A stretch of 64,000 nt of DNA, from the NCBI RefSeq assembly GCF_001183865.1, contig NZ_CP012020.1:2537839-2601838 (forward strand). Direction: 5' to 3'. Under the pieces are notes generated by a model that saw nothing but the letters and a program-made list of their open reading frames with translations, searched no databases and had not been told where the DNA came from. Every line of letters starts with the position of its first letter. Position 1 is the stretch's first letter. Of the stretch, positions 54,597 to 63,667 are shown one piece after another. Origin of the DNA: Methylophilus sp. TWE2 (GTDB lineage: Bacteria > Pseudomonadota > Gammaproteobacteria > Burkholderiales > Methylophilaceae). The translations under genes were made by a program, and so were the position numbers.

Positions 54597-56696
54597 TTAG
54601 AACTTGTAATTGGCAGAAAGCACGGCGTTTTGTCGCTCGCCATAACCGCAGTCCTGATTCAACCCTCGACACCAAGAAACATATTCTTTGTCTGCGATAT
54701 TTCTCACAGTCGCACGAATGTCCCAAGGGCCATAACTAAATCCAACCATTGCGTCAAATAGCGTCACTGAGGGCACTTCGGGCAGGTTCGACGTTCCACC
54801 TACGACATCCCCAATATATCTTGTCCCAATGCCTGCTCGCCAGTGATCATTAAATCGATATTGCGCCCATGCCGAACCAAATTTTTCAGCAATTGAACTT
54901 AAACGGAATTTTGTCGCGTCATTAATAGCGCTCATATGCGTATAGTTTGCTAGCAAATCAAGCTTGCCAAAACGTTGGCGTGCATCGATCTCCCATCCTT
55001 GAGTAACAGCTCCTGTTTGCTCAACCCCACCAGGTGTGCTTCCCTGAACAACGCGATTGGTTTGCTCTATATCGAACCAAGCAAAATTCACTGAAGTATC
55101 CCCAGTACTAGACAAGTATTTGATACCTGCCTCTCGTTGCTCACCTTCAGTCGCTTTGAGTACGCCCCCTGCTCCATCTGTTCCCAAATTAGGAACAAAT
55201 GCTTCGGAGTAATTAATGTAAGGTGAAATACCGTTTTGAAAACGGTACATCAGACCCAGGCGTCCAGTCGTTGCTGAATTTCTTGAGTCGACATCGGGCT
55301 GAGCGTTATTGAATCGCAACAAAGTATTCGTGGCATGGTCGCGTCTGATGGCCCCTGAGACTATCCATGCCCCCCACTCAATGTGGTCTGAGAGGTAAAA
55401 ACCTGTTTGAACGATTTTGTTGTTATCGCGCTCAGCGCCTACCAATTTTGAGTAATCAACATTGCCATACACTGGATTATATAAATTGATACCAAAAGCA
55501 GAGGTGGTAGAGGCATAATTGCTTTCTGTCCATAGTGCATCTTGATAATCCATGCCAAGCGAGACCAAATGTTTCGTTTCACCCAGTTTAAAATCACCCT
55601 GTAAGCGAGTATCAGCAGCAAACACATGGGTGCTACGATCTGCAGTATGAATTGTTCTATCTATATTTCCAGCATCATCTGGTATTGCACCAACACGTGC
55701 CCAGTGCTCGCGAGTTTCACTACTTGAGTTGGTTTTTCTGACATTCGCAATCAGTTTAATTTGGCTCGTCAACGCCTGATCTACAAACAGTGAAAGCTCA
55801 TCTCTTTTCATGTCATAGCGATCCCAACCAGGCTCGCCTACGAAAGTACTACTCGATATCCTGCCAAGTGGCGCTGATTGTATAGTCCCTTTAGAAGGCA
55901 GAAACTGGGAAGAAACAACAGTATCTACCTCATGATGAAGGTATTGCAGAGTAATGCTGGTTTTGTCGCTTGGTTGCCAAGTAATGGATGGCATAAACAA
56001 GACGGCATCATCATTAACATGGTCCACCTGCGTACCACTGTCACGCTTTAATGCAACAAAACGATATAGCCATTCGCCATCTTCAGTAATGGGTCCGGTA
56101 AAATCAACGCCAATTTGCTTGCGGTCGTACATGCCGTATTGCATGTTAACTTCGCGAGAGGCTTCTTTTTTCGGGCGTTTGGTCACTGCATTCACGATCC
56201 CGCCCAAATCAGATTGACCAAACAAAGAGGATGATGGTCCCTTAAGAACCTCTATGCTCTCAAGCGTATAGATATCCATACGTGTGTTGTTGTAAGAGCC
56301 ATACAAAGTACGAATACCATCTAGAAAAATAGAGGGTGTAAAACCACGCACTGAAACCCAGTCACCTCTAGTATCAAAACCAAAACGGCCTGAATATGCA
56401 CCTGAGGTATAAGTCAAAGCATCCTGAATATTGAGGGCACCCATTTCACGCGCTTGATCAACATCCACCACCGTGACAGATTGCGGCATATCTTGAACCG
56501 AGACCGGGCTTTTACCCACAGCAGTCGCACGGTCTTGCGTAATAAATTTGTCTTTTTTACTATTTTTCTTGGCGCTAACAGAAACCTCCGGCAAGGTATC
56601 AGTTTCCGTTTTAGCGGATTGTTCCGCGCCAATCGACACGGATGGGAAAGCCAGCATTAATGCCAGCGGTATCGCAGGAATACGAAACGAGCACAT
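54597..56696 (-). CDS. TonB-dependent siderophore receptor (FhuE/FpvA-like)
   Basis: 699 residues. Signal peptide (LALMLAFPSVSIGA), TonB-box region LPEVSVSAKK, plug with MPQSVTVVDVDQAREMGA, VRGFTPSIFLDGI and YTLESIEVLKGPSSSLFGQSDLGGIVNAVTK, and barrel ending VLSANYKF. Fur box and shared 34-nt leader upstream; ribosome site GGAGT. Two Cys near the C-terminus (SWCRGLNQDCGYGE) may form a loop disulfide. Confidence 0.88.
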   Translation of the reverse strand: MCSFRIPAIPLALMLAFPSVSIGAEQSAKTETDTLPEVSVSAKKNSKKDKFITQDRATAVGKSPVSVQDMPQSVTVVDVDQAREMGALNIQDALTYTSGAYSGRFGFDTRGDWVSVRGFTPSIFLDGIRTLYGSYNNTRMDIYTLESIEVLKGPSSSLFGQSDLGGIVNAVTKRPKKEASREVNMQYGMYDRKQIGVDFTGPITEDGEWLYRFVALKRDSGTQVDHVNDDAVLFMPSITWQPSDKTSITLQYLHHEVDTVVSSQFLPSKGTIQSAPLGRISSSTFVGEPGWDRYDMKRDELSLFVDQALTSQIKLIANVRKTNSSSETREHWARVGAIPDDAGNIDRTIHTADRSTHVFAADTRLQGDFKLGETKHLVSLGMDYQDALWTESNYASTTSAFGINLYNPVYGNVDYSKLVGAERDNNKIVQTGFYLSDHIEWGAWIVSGAIRRDHATNTLLRFNNAQPDVDSRNSATTGRLGLMYRFQNGISPYINYSEAFVPNLGTDGAGGVLKATEGEQREAGIKYLSSTGDTSVNFAWFDIEQTNRVVQGSTPGGVEQTGAVTQGWEIDARQRFGKLDLLANYTHMSAINDATKFRLSSIAEKFGSAWAQYRFNDHWRAGIGTRYIGDVVGGTSNLPEVPSVTLFDAMVGFSYGPWDIRATVRNIADKEYVSWCRGLNQDCGYGERQNAVLSANYKF

Positions 56697-56720
56697 ACAA
56701 AAACTCCAGTAAATAGCTGT

Positions 56721-56754
56721 TGCTGGCTACAGGAGTCATGGCTCGTTGGCTTGC
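56721..56754 (-). promoter_or_regulatory. Shared 34-nt Fur-regulon leader element, copy B
   Basis: Minus strand: GCAAGCCAACGAG, five variable bases, ACTCC, T, GTAGCCAGCA. 16 nt from the Fur box. ACTCC (56732-56736) is complementary to the GGAGT ribosome site (56703-56707). Confidence 0.85.
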
Positions 56755-56769
56755 AATTTAATCAATCAA

Positions 56770-56790
56770 TAATGATAACAATTCTCATTA
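56770..56790. promoter_or_regulatory. Fur box of the tandem receptor operon
   Basis: TAATGATAAC AATTCTCATTA, identical to the fiu box over 20 of 21 bases, 74 nt upstream of the receptor ATG. Confidence 0.9.
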
Positions 56791-56844
56791 TTTAAATCAA
56801 CAAACTATCGTGTTAATTTATTGCCAACAACTGATGTCATAAAT

Positions 56845-56871
56845 AAAACCCCTGCCGTAGAACAGGGGTTT
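56845..56871 (-). terminator. Terminator after FhuE-like receptor
   Basis: Stem AAACCCCTG / CAGGGGTTT, 8-nt loop, followed on the minus strand by TTTTATTT; about 55 nt after the stop. Confidence 0.85.
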
Positions 56872-56924
56872 GTCGGGAGAGATATCAAACAGTCACAGCA
56901 ATTAAAGCCGTGAGAATAATTGCA

Positions 56925-59072
56925 TCAATATTTCCATGTAAGTGTAGCCACGCCATTAAATGGCGCTGCGTAGTAGGCTTGTCCAAAAGCAGAGTATCTA
57001 AAGCTCGACAAGTATTTTTCATCTGTCACGTTATATAAATTGAGAGCAGCATCCCAGTGGTTGTCAATCTTATAATTAGCCATCAGGTTTAAAACGGCGT
57101 AACTGTCCTGCTCATAGCGCACGGTGCCAATATCGACATAAATCTCGCTCTGCCAATTAACGCTTGCCCCGACTTTTAGATTCTGGGCAAATGGCACTTT
57201 GTAGACAGCCGTTAAATGTGCCATGTGTCTAGGCGTAAATGTGTTTGCACTAGTTCCGCCTTGTCCTTCAATGCTCATTAAGCGCGTATAACCTGCATTC
57301 AAGCTTAAATGATCATTCACAGCACCAGACACATCAAACTCGTAGCCCTTGCTCGTCGCTTCAATCCCCTCATAAATTGTGCGTTGAGCAGTTTGGCCAA
57401 TGGCCAAAGCCTGATTTTCCTGCTCGGTTTTAAACAGTGCAAATGAGCTATTCAAAGCTTTATTAAGCCACTCACTTTTAACACCCAACTCATAATTTTT
57501 ACCTTTTAATGGCGCAAGCACCGAACCACTAGCACCTGTTTCAACCTGTGGCCTGTAAATACCTGTGTAACTGGCATATAGCGAATGTTCTTTACTCAAG
57601 TCGTAGATCGCACCTATATACGGCGTAAATTTGTTATCTTCATTGGCCTTTTGAGCAACACCATATGCATCCCCATCCAATTTGTAGCTTAACAAACTGC
57701 CGCCCACCGTCACTTTTAAACCATCCGCCGGATTTAATTTGGCGGCGGTGTAAATATTGGTAGTTCTGGTTGAATAATCAGAACTCTTACTTTCGGCACC
57801 GAACGCAGGATAAGGGACATCCCCTGCCGCATCAAAGCTGGTGAGAGGCACACCCGCCACACTTCGAGAGAATTCCTTCATACTGGTTCGGCTCATCGTG
57901 ACACCGGCGACCATCTCATGCTTGCGGCCTGCCAACTCAAATGGCCCATTGGCATAAATATCCGCCACATAATCCTGCGTCTTGAATGTATAAAAGAAAG
58001 GATTAGTACTTAGGCCTAAGCCAGTGATCCGGTTTTCACTGCCAGAAACATAATCATGAGGTCCGGCAGAAGTCACTGCTTTTTGTGTGAGCTGGCCTTT
58101 AATCTTCCACTCATTATTAAAATAATGTGTTACCTCAGCAAAGCTGATATTCGTGTCTACATTACGCTCACTCCAACTCGGCGCGGTCGAATCAGACACG
58201 TTGTAAGAGCGTTTGCTGCCGTCGGAATATAGCAAGTTCAACCCGCCAAACATATTACCGTTAGCGTCGTTTCTTTGATAAGTATGACCAATCGCGACAC
58301 TGGTGTTATCGGTAAGGTCTGCTTCTAAAATGCCGTATACAACATCTCTTTTACTACTGTAACGATCAAGGTAAGAGTTTTTCTCTTGATGCGCTGCGAC
58401 TAGGCGGGCACGCACACTACCGTCGTCATTCAGCGATCCAGAAATATCTGCATCCAGTCGCCGGTTATCCCAAGAACCAAGGGAGGCGTTGGCTTTTGCC
58501 TGAAAGTCTCTGGTTGTACGCTTACGAATAAAATTGATGGTTGCAGATGGATTGCCAGGGCCTGTTAATAGTCCATTGGCTCCTCGTAGGACCTCTATAC
58601 GGTCATACAGCGCAATATCCAGATCTCCGTAGTTTGTCCCACTAAAGCTAATCGGCGTGCTCAGTCCATCTATCTGAAAGTTAGTGATGTTAAAGCCACG
58701 TGAAGTATACTCAGTCCGGTCTGTCTCAAACTGCTCGACTTTAATACCCGTTGCGTAAGACAGTGCATCATTGACGGTCAAGACCCGAAAATCATCCAAC
58801 TGCTCACGTGTAATGACGGAGATAGATTGAGGTGTTTCGCGGATACTTGTATTTAAACGCGTCGCGGTTGAGGTAGAGTTAACCGTGTAAGACTTCGTTT
58901 TTTCTGAAGGCTGATTCTTTTCTATTTTGGAGGTGACTTTCACCTCAGGTAAAGACTCTACCTCTTCTTTTCGCCCTGAATCCTCTGCATATCCCAAATA
59001 AGGCATAGCAAGCATCAGAGCCGCTACCAAGCTACGTCGACGAAATGAATATGTTTGCTGTGAACTGCGCAC
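56925..59072 (-). CDS. TonB-dependent receptor, FhuE-like
   Basis: 715 residues; GTG start at 59072 with GGGGAG upstream. Signal peptide (LVAALMLAMPYLGYA), TonB box region SLPEVKVTSK, plug with TPQSISVITREQLDDFRV, SRGFNITNFQIDGLSTPI and YDRIEVLRGANGLLTGPGNPSATINFIRKR, barrel ending ATLTWKY. The plug pattern is that of FhuE (coprogen/rhodotorulic acid, ferric hydroxamates). Preceded by Fur box and shared leader, downstream of hmuV. Confidence 0.9.
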   Translation of the reverse strand: MRSSQQTYSFRRRSLVAALMLAMPYLGYAEDSGRKEEVESLPEVKVTSKIEKNQPSEKTKSYTVNSTSTATRLNTSIRETPQSISVITREQLDDFRVLTVNDALSYATGIKVEQFETDRTEYTSRGFNITNFQIDGLSTPISFSGTNYGDLDIALYDRIEVLRGANGLLTGPGNPSATINFIRKRTTRDFQAKANASLGSWDNRRLDADISGSLNDDGSVRARLVAAHQEKNSYLDRYSSKRDVVYGILEADLTDNTSVAIGHTYQRNDANGNMFGGLNLLYSDGSKRSYNVSDSTAPSWSERNVDTNISFAEVTHYFNNEWKIKGQLTQKAVTSAGPHDYVSGSENRITGLGLSTNPFFYTFKTQDYVADIYANGPFELAGRKHEMVAGVTMSRTSMKEFSRSVAGVPLTSFDAAGDVPYPAFGAESKSSDYSTRTTNIYTAAKLNPADGLKVTVGGSLLSYKLDGDAYGVAQKANEDNKFTPYIGAIYDLSKEHSLYASYTGIYRPQVETGASGSVLAPLKGKNYELGVKSEWLNKALNSSFALFKTEQENQALAIGQTAQRTIYEGIEATSKGYEFDVSGAVNDHLSLNAGYTRLMSIEGQGGTSANTFTPRHMAHLTAVYKVPFAQNLKVGASVNWQSEIYVDIGTVRYEQDSYAVLNLMANYKIDNHWDAALNLYNVTDEKYLSSFRYSAFGQAYYAAPFNGVATLTWKY

Positions 59073-59093
59073 GAGACTCCCCTGTGAATGAAC

Positions 59094-59127
59094 TGCTGGC
59101 TACAGGAGTAATAACTCGTTGGCTTGC
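59094..59127 (-). promoter_or_regulatory. Shared 34-nt Fur-regulon leader element, copy C
   Basis: Minus strand: GCAAGCCAACGAG, five variable bases, ACTCC, T, GTAGCCAGCA. 9-10 nt from the Fur box. ACTCC (59105-59109) is complementary to GGAGT in the ribosome site (59076-59080). Confidence 0.85.
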
Positions 59128-59136
59128 CAAGATTTA

Positions 59137-59157
59137 AAATGATAACAATTATCATTT
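59137..59157. promoter_or_regulatory. Fur box of the FhuE-like receptor gene
   Basis: AAATGATAA / TTATCATTT arms around CAA, the same 21-mer as at 36586-36606. Confidence 0.92.
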
Positions 59158-59205
59158 AAAAATTCAAGCTAATGATACACAAAAGAAAAATTACTTGTTT
59201 AATAA

Positions 59206-60021
59206 TCAAAGCACTACGTTGGCTACCATTCGTTTCTTCAAGCTAGGCGCAACAATCATTTCGCCTTCTTCAGTCATGGCACTCGTTAGCCTTACCCCAT
59301 ATAGCGCTTCCAGCAGCGGAAGCGTGACATGTGATGTTTGATAATCCCCCACCATGGCGCCGTGCTTGATGAATATCTGGCGATCAAAGCTTTGCAAGGC
59401 CTGGTTAATGTCATGCAGGATAGCCAGAATGGCATGCCCCCGTTTGGAGGCAAAGGTATTGATCGCATCCATCAACTCAAACTGCAATCCAGGATCAAGC
59501 GCGGTCAGAGGTTCGTCTACTAGTAGCAGACCCTGCTCTACATCCCACAGTTGCGCAAACACTCTTGCCATGTGTACACGCGCTTTTTCACCACCAGATA
59601 AGGTATCAAACCGACGCCCCAATAAATGCTCAGCGCAGGCGTGTTCGGCTGCCTGTTGCACGATGCTGTTTAAATACGGGTCATAGTTGCGCGCCACGCG
59701 GCCAAGGCCGATGACAAGCTCAACTGGCAGTCCAAACGCAACCTCATGGGACTGCGGCAAGATGGCACGGCGGCGGCTTAAGTCAGCCAGCGACCAATCA
59801 GCCAGAAGACGTTGATCAAAATGTGCTTGCCCAGCGGCAGGGGCCAACTCACGGGCCAGCAGTTTGAGCAAGGTAGATTTACCGGCCCCACTCGGCCCAA
59901 GAATTGCCACTTGCTCACCAGGACGAATGGAAAGCGTGAACGGGCCAAACTCGCGTTTGCCCAGTAATACTGTGACACGGTCAAGTGCCAGCAGTCCGGA
60001 AGTGGCATGCAAGGCAGTCAT
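59206..60021 (-). CDS. hmuV: Heme ABC transporter ATP-binding protein
   Basis: 271 residues: Walker A GPSGAGKSTLLK, Q-loop LPQSHEVAF, signature LSGGEKARVHMARV, Walker B LLLVDEPLTALD, H-loop ILHDINQAL. Heme-type by context (hmuTU upstream) and by the GLGRVARN region. 2 nt after hmuU. No terminator is visible before the downstream Fur box. Confidence 0.92.
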   Translation of the reverse strand: MTALHATSGLLALDRVTVLLGKREFGPFTLSIRPGEQVAILGPSGAGKSTLLKLLARELAPAAGQAHFDQRLLADWSLADLSRRRAILPQSHEVAFGLPVELVIGLGRVARNYDPYLNSIVQQAAEHACAEHLLGRRFDTLSGGEKARVHMARVFAQLWDVEQGLLLVDEPLTALDPGLQFELMDAINTFASKRGHAILAILHDINQALQSFDRQIFIKHGAMVGDYQTSHVTLPLLEALYGVRLTSAMTEEGEMIVAPSLKKRMVANVVL

Positions 60022-60023
60022 GA

Positions 60024-61100
60024 TTAAACGCCTTTACGCATTCTGGCCAGCAATACCAGGAAAAATGGCGCACCTAGCAAGGCAGTAAAAATACCCACCG
60101 GGATTTCGGCAGGAATCGCCACCGTCCTGGCAGCAGTATCTGCCAGTAGCAGTAAAATAGCTCCCACCAGCATGGCCAGGGGTGCCAATCGGCGTTGGTC
60201 GGGCCCAACCAGCAGGCGCACGATATGCGGCGCCACCAGGCCAATAAACCCGATCATGCCGCACCACGCAACCGCGAAACCGCACAATACTGCGACCAGC
60301 ATAATCACACGCATCCGCAGTGCACGAACATTCACGCCCACATGTGCAGCCGCCGCTTCACCGAGGGCAAGGGCATTCATGGCATGTGTGAGCTGTCGTA
60401 GTGCCCACACTGCCAGCACGAGTGTGATCAGCAACACACAAGCCACTGCCCAATTGGCACCAGCCAGTGAACCCAGTGTCCAGAACGACAAAGTCCGCAA
60501 TTGCTCGTCTGTGGCCAGATAGGTACATAAGCCGATCACGGCTGCCGCAAGTGCATTGAGTGCGATACCCGTCAGCAACAGGCCAGCGATAGAGTCAGCC
60601 GTGAGCCAGCGCGCGACGCTATCAAGAATAAAACAGACAGCAACCGCACCAGCAAAAGCGGTCGCTGGCAACAGCCAGTAGCGTAAAGCGGTCGGGATTT
60701 CTATGCCACTACTGGCAAGCAGCACGATGGTGAGGGCTGCCGCACAGGCGGCACCACTGGTCACGCCGAGCAGGCCCGGATCGGCCAGCGGATTGCGAAA
60801 CAAGCCCTGCGCCAGCGCGCCTGAAAGTGCCAATGCTGCGCCTATCAGCACCGCAAACAAGATACGCGGCAGACGCAAATGCCACAAGACATACGCCCCG
60901 CCCGATAGCGGCTCATCACTGTTTTGCAGCACGGCCAACCAATCATGCCAGGTGACGGGCACGGCTCCCATGGTGGCAGCAGCCCATACGCCTGATATCA
61001 GTATCAGTGAAAGTAGCCATGCAGGCTTGCTGGCAAACCACTGTGGCAATCCCCAGTCGGTTATGGTTCTACGTGATAACTGCGAGATAAATGACGTCAT
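60024..61100 (-). CDS. hmuU: Heme ABC transporter permease
   Basis: 358 residues, FecCD-family permease with about nine to ten helices; LRLPRILFAVLIGAALALSGALAQGLFRNPLADPGLLGVTSGA is the family signature and WCGMIGFIGLVAPHIVRLLVGPDQRRLAPLAMLVGAI the C-terminal coupling region. Inner-membrane channel for heme. Confidence 0.94.
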   Translation of the reverse strand: MTSFISQLSRRTITDWGLPQWFASKPAWLLSLILISGVWAAATMGAVPVTWHDWLAVLQNSDEPLSGGAYVLWHLRLPRILFAVLIGAALALSGALAQGLFRNPLADPGLLGVTSGAACAAALTIVLLASSGIEIPTALRYWLLPATAFAGAVAVCFILDSVARWLTADSIAGLLLTGIALNALAAAVIGLCTYLATDEQLRTLSFWTLGSLAGANWAVACVLLITLVLAVWALRQLTHAMNALALGEAAAAHVGVNVRALRMRVIMLVAVLCGFAVAWCGMIGFIGLVAPHIVRLLVGPDQRRLAPLAMLVGAILLLLADTAARTVAIPAEIPVGIFTALLGAPFFLVLLARMRKGV

Positions 61101-61135
61101 ATCTACCTACCTGCCACGAAACGGTGGCCGGGTTA

Positions 61136-62056
61136 CTAGCCTTGCATGGCCTTGGTGAGTAACTGGTCCAGCGCTGACAAGGCTTGCGGCAAGCGTGGGC
61201 CAAACCCCAGCATGAACATGGCTTCTAATGCCACCATACGGCGTTTTTGCCCGGCTGGCGTCTGCGCCAGGCCAGGTAATTTCAATGCACCATCGACCCC
61301 GCCGACCACACCCATGCCCTGCTCGGTGAACAGTACAATGTCTGGCTGCGCAGCAATCACGGCTTCTGGTGTTAATGGTTTAAAGCCGTCAAAGCCGTCC
61401 ACGGCATTGCGCGCGCCTGCATAGGCAATCATGGCGTCGGCGCTAGTTTTTCTACCGCCCACCATGATCTGCGCCGGACTATGCGACAAAATAAACAACA
61501 CTCGTGGTGCAGATGTTTTGCGTGCGAGAATTGGCGCAAGTGCACGCTGCCAGTCTTGCCTTAACTGCGACTCCAACTGACTGGCCTGAGCGCTTCGTTC
61601 TATCAGCCTCCCTACATGCTGAATGCGCTCTATCACCCCTTCAAACTTGTCGTTGGCAGACAATATAGACACGGGCACACCTGCCGTACCCACCTGACGC
61701 AGGACTGCCGGGGGGCCTGCGTCCTCTGTGGCAAGCACCAGCGTTGGGCTCAAAGCCAGAATGCCTTCGCTGGAAAGCGCCCTGGCATAGCCTACACTGG
61801 GCAACTTTGTCGCTGCTTCCGGATAGAGCGATGTGGTATCTACCCCCACCAGTTCTTTTTCAGCGCCTAGGGCATAAATAATTTCCGTGAGCCCGCCACC
61901 GACGCTGACAATGCGGCGCGTCATTTTCTTGCTGGATTCTGCGCCCAAAGCCAACTGCGGCAAACAAGCTATTGCAAACGCCGCACCAATCTGGTTTAAA
62001 AAATGACGGCGCGACTGGGGCATGCCCTCATTTTGCTCGTTAAATAAATCAAACAT
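61136..62056 (-). CDS. hmuT: Heme-binding periplasmic protein
   Basis: 306 residues; periplasmic binding protein fold (RIVSVGGGLTEIIYALGAEKELVGVDTTSLYPEAATKLPSVGYARALSSEGILALSPTLVLAT). The N-terminus has SRRHFLNQIGAAFAIACLPQLALGA, a Tat-like twin-arginine signal rather than a plain Sec one. The heme-ligand Tyr in the GVDTTSLYP loop is present. Start 62056 or 62023. Confidence 0.9.
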   Translation of the reverse strand: MFDLFNEQNEGMPQSRRHFLNQIGAAFAIACLPQLALGAESSKKMTRRIVSVGGGLTEIIYALGAEKELVGVDTTSLYPEAATKLPSVGYARALSSEGILALSPTLVLATEDAGPPAVLRQVGTAGVPVSILSANDKFEGVIERIQHVGRLIERSAQASQLESQLRQDWQRALAPILARKTSAPRVLFILSHSPAQIMVGGRKTSADAMIAYAGARNAVDGFDGFKPLTPEAVIAAQPDIVLFTEQGMGVVGGVDGALKLPGLAQTPAGQKRRMVALEAMFMLGFGPRLPQALSALDQLLTKAMQG

Positions 62057-62063
62057 ACAGACT

Positions 62064-63119
62064 CTAAACCTTTGGTAAGCGCTCGATCAAATCGGCCCAG
62101 GCCCTGGCTTCAGGTTTGCCAGGGACAATGGCTGATGCAAACAGAGTAATCAGTACGCCATCCTGATTAAGTAAGGCGAGGGAAGAAAACAGGCCATGCA
62201 TCCCTGACTGGATCACCATCCAGGCAGAAGCGATGTGATCTTCGCGTAAATGGAGATTGAAGCCGGGATCAAGCACATTTAGCCACGGCCCCATAACGAC
62301 CACTTTATCGATGGGTCCGCTATGTGCCTGCGTTACCCCGGCATTTCCTGTCAAAATCAAGAGGGAGAACGCTTCAGCTGCAGCTTTTTCAAGTACGACT
62401 CTGGCCATATTCACTGGCACTTGTAGTGCCGCTTCTGGAGCAAGCTGTTGTAAGTATGACAAACAACCACCCTGGCACTGTGCAAGCAAAACATATAAGT
62501 CGCGTGCATCATTCACCATCTCCCACGCCAGCAGGAAAGATGCGAAATCTTGAATAGCTGCTGTTGCAGCAGAAAATTGAACGGTGATTCCAGGCAACTG
62601 ATTCGTATCAGAGAACGCTTCACCCAATGCCAAATAAGCCGTCACATCACTCTGCGGGCGCAAAAACAGCTTATGTACTGCAATGCCTGCAGCGTCATAA
62701 AACTGCAGGCTGCGCTGCACACCTTTTTCGCCAGACTCTTCTACAGCAAAGCCGTGCTGCCAATGTGCAAACCGACATTGCAAATCGATCTGCTCACCAC
62801 GCACATAGATAACCTTAGACTGTTCAGTGACTGCGGAATAAACGCCATCCTTTTCATGCACGCATGCGGCATTCCGCGTCAGCGCCATGATTTGCCCGAG
62901 GGAAGCACATGCCCCTAGCAACGCATGCCAGTCTGGCCGCAAACACGTCACCCGCATCAATCCATCAGCAGGGGCGCCTACGTGTGCCGCAATCAACTCG
63001 CCTTCTGAGATATTTAACTTCTCGGCGATCTCCCGGTGACGGGCGCGACCAGCCTGGCGCTCTAACTGGAACTGCTGCCTGATCTCGGCTAAAACAGGAT
63101 TCTTCAGCGGCAGATTCAT
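62064..63119 (-). CDS. hmuS: Hemin-degrading/heme-trafficking protein HmuS
   Basis: 351 residues of the HemS/ChuS/PhuS family, two HemS repeats: GELIAAHVG and LMRVTCLRPDWHALL at the N-terminus, VMTLTRNA-like IMALTRNAACVHEKDGVY, and in the second half HSGPIDKVVVMGPWLNVLDPGFNLHLREDHIASAWMVIQ. Cytoplasmic heme carrier/degrader. Two nt after hugZ. Confidence 0.93.
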   Translation of the reverse strand: MNLPLKNPVLAEIRQQFQLERQAGRARHREIAEKLNISEGELIAAHVGAPADGLMRVTCLRPDWHALLGACASLGQIMALTRNAACVHEKDGVYSAVTEQSKVIYVRGEQIDLQCRFAHWQHGFAVEESGEKGVQRSLQFYDAAGIAVHKLFLRPQSDVTAYLALGEAFSDTNQLPGITVQFSAATAAIQDFASFLLAWEMVNDARDLYVLLAQCQGGCLSYLQQLAPEAALQVPVNMARVVLEKAAAEAFSLLILTGNAGVTQAHSGPIDKVVVMGPWLNVLDPGFNLHLREDHIASAWMVIQSGMHGLFSSLALLNQDGVLITLFASAIVPGKPEARAWADLIERLPKV

Positions 63120-63121
63120 GT

Positions 63122-63667
63122 TTATGCCAGCTGATCCAGTGTCTGCTGGATCGCTTTATCAGGTGCCGTGTGCCCTTGGTCATTCCTATGTGTCACCTGC
63201 ATCAGGTCTTGCCCATTCAAATGGTAGGCCTTGGCAAAGCCAGACACATAACTGCCTTGCGCAGGAACCAGCTCGATCAGGTGAAAGTCAGTCAGTTTGC
63301 TGATTACATCCATAAACTTGCCAAACTTTTCAAAGAACAACGCCATGATGGTTTCAAACTGGGCGCTTTCCCGGTTTACTTCTTGGGCTGCACACTGGAA
63401 CACCAAGCGCTTTCTGGCAAAGAGATGGGCAGCGTCCTTTTCCGCTTCGATAAACATCAGGGAGCAACGTCCTGTATCACGCAGATTGGCACAGTGCGTG
63501 GCCAGCTCGCTGACGTAAATATAGAATTTATTATCCTGCTCCACATAAGCAGCATAACTGGCCTCAGGCAATCCTTGCGCATTGGTTGTAGCCAATTGCA
63601 GCGACTGAAACTGGCTTTTGAATGCCATGGCTTCCGCCCCAATAGATTGCAACTTCTCCTCATTCAT
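63122..63667 (-). CDS. hugZ: HugZ-family heme oxygenase-like protein
   Basis: About 181 residues from the ATG at 63667, which has GGAG upstream (63724 gives 200). Split-barrel flavin-like fold of the pyridoxamine-oxidase superfamily: QSLQLATTNAQGLPEASYAAYV, FYIYVSELATHCANL, RCSLMFIEAEKDAAHLFARKRL and a C-terminal PAQGSYVSGFAKAYHLNG with the region that ligates heme in HugZ. Degrades or handles imported heme. First gene of the heme cluster, behind a Fur box. Confidence 0.9.
   Translation of the reverse strand: MNEEKLQSIGAEAMAFKSQFQSLQLATTNAQGLPEASYAAYVEQDNKFYIYVSELATHCANLRDTGRCSLMFIEAEKDAAHLFARKRLVFQCAAQEVNRESAQFETIMALFFEKFGKFMDVISKLTDFHLIELVPAQGSYVSGFAKAYHLNGQDLMQVTHRNDQGHTAPDKAIQQTLDQLA

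Noticed and set aside
56735..56760. A seven-codon frame (AGGAGT then ATG) on the plus strand of leader B, as a possible leader peptide
   Set aside because: Copies A and C lack the start codon or the frame, and the strand is opposite to the receptor genes.
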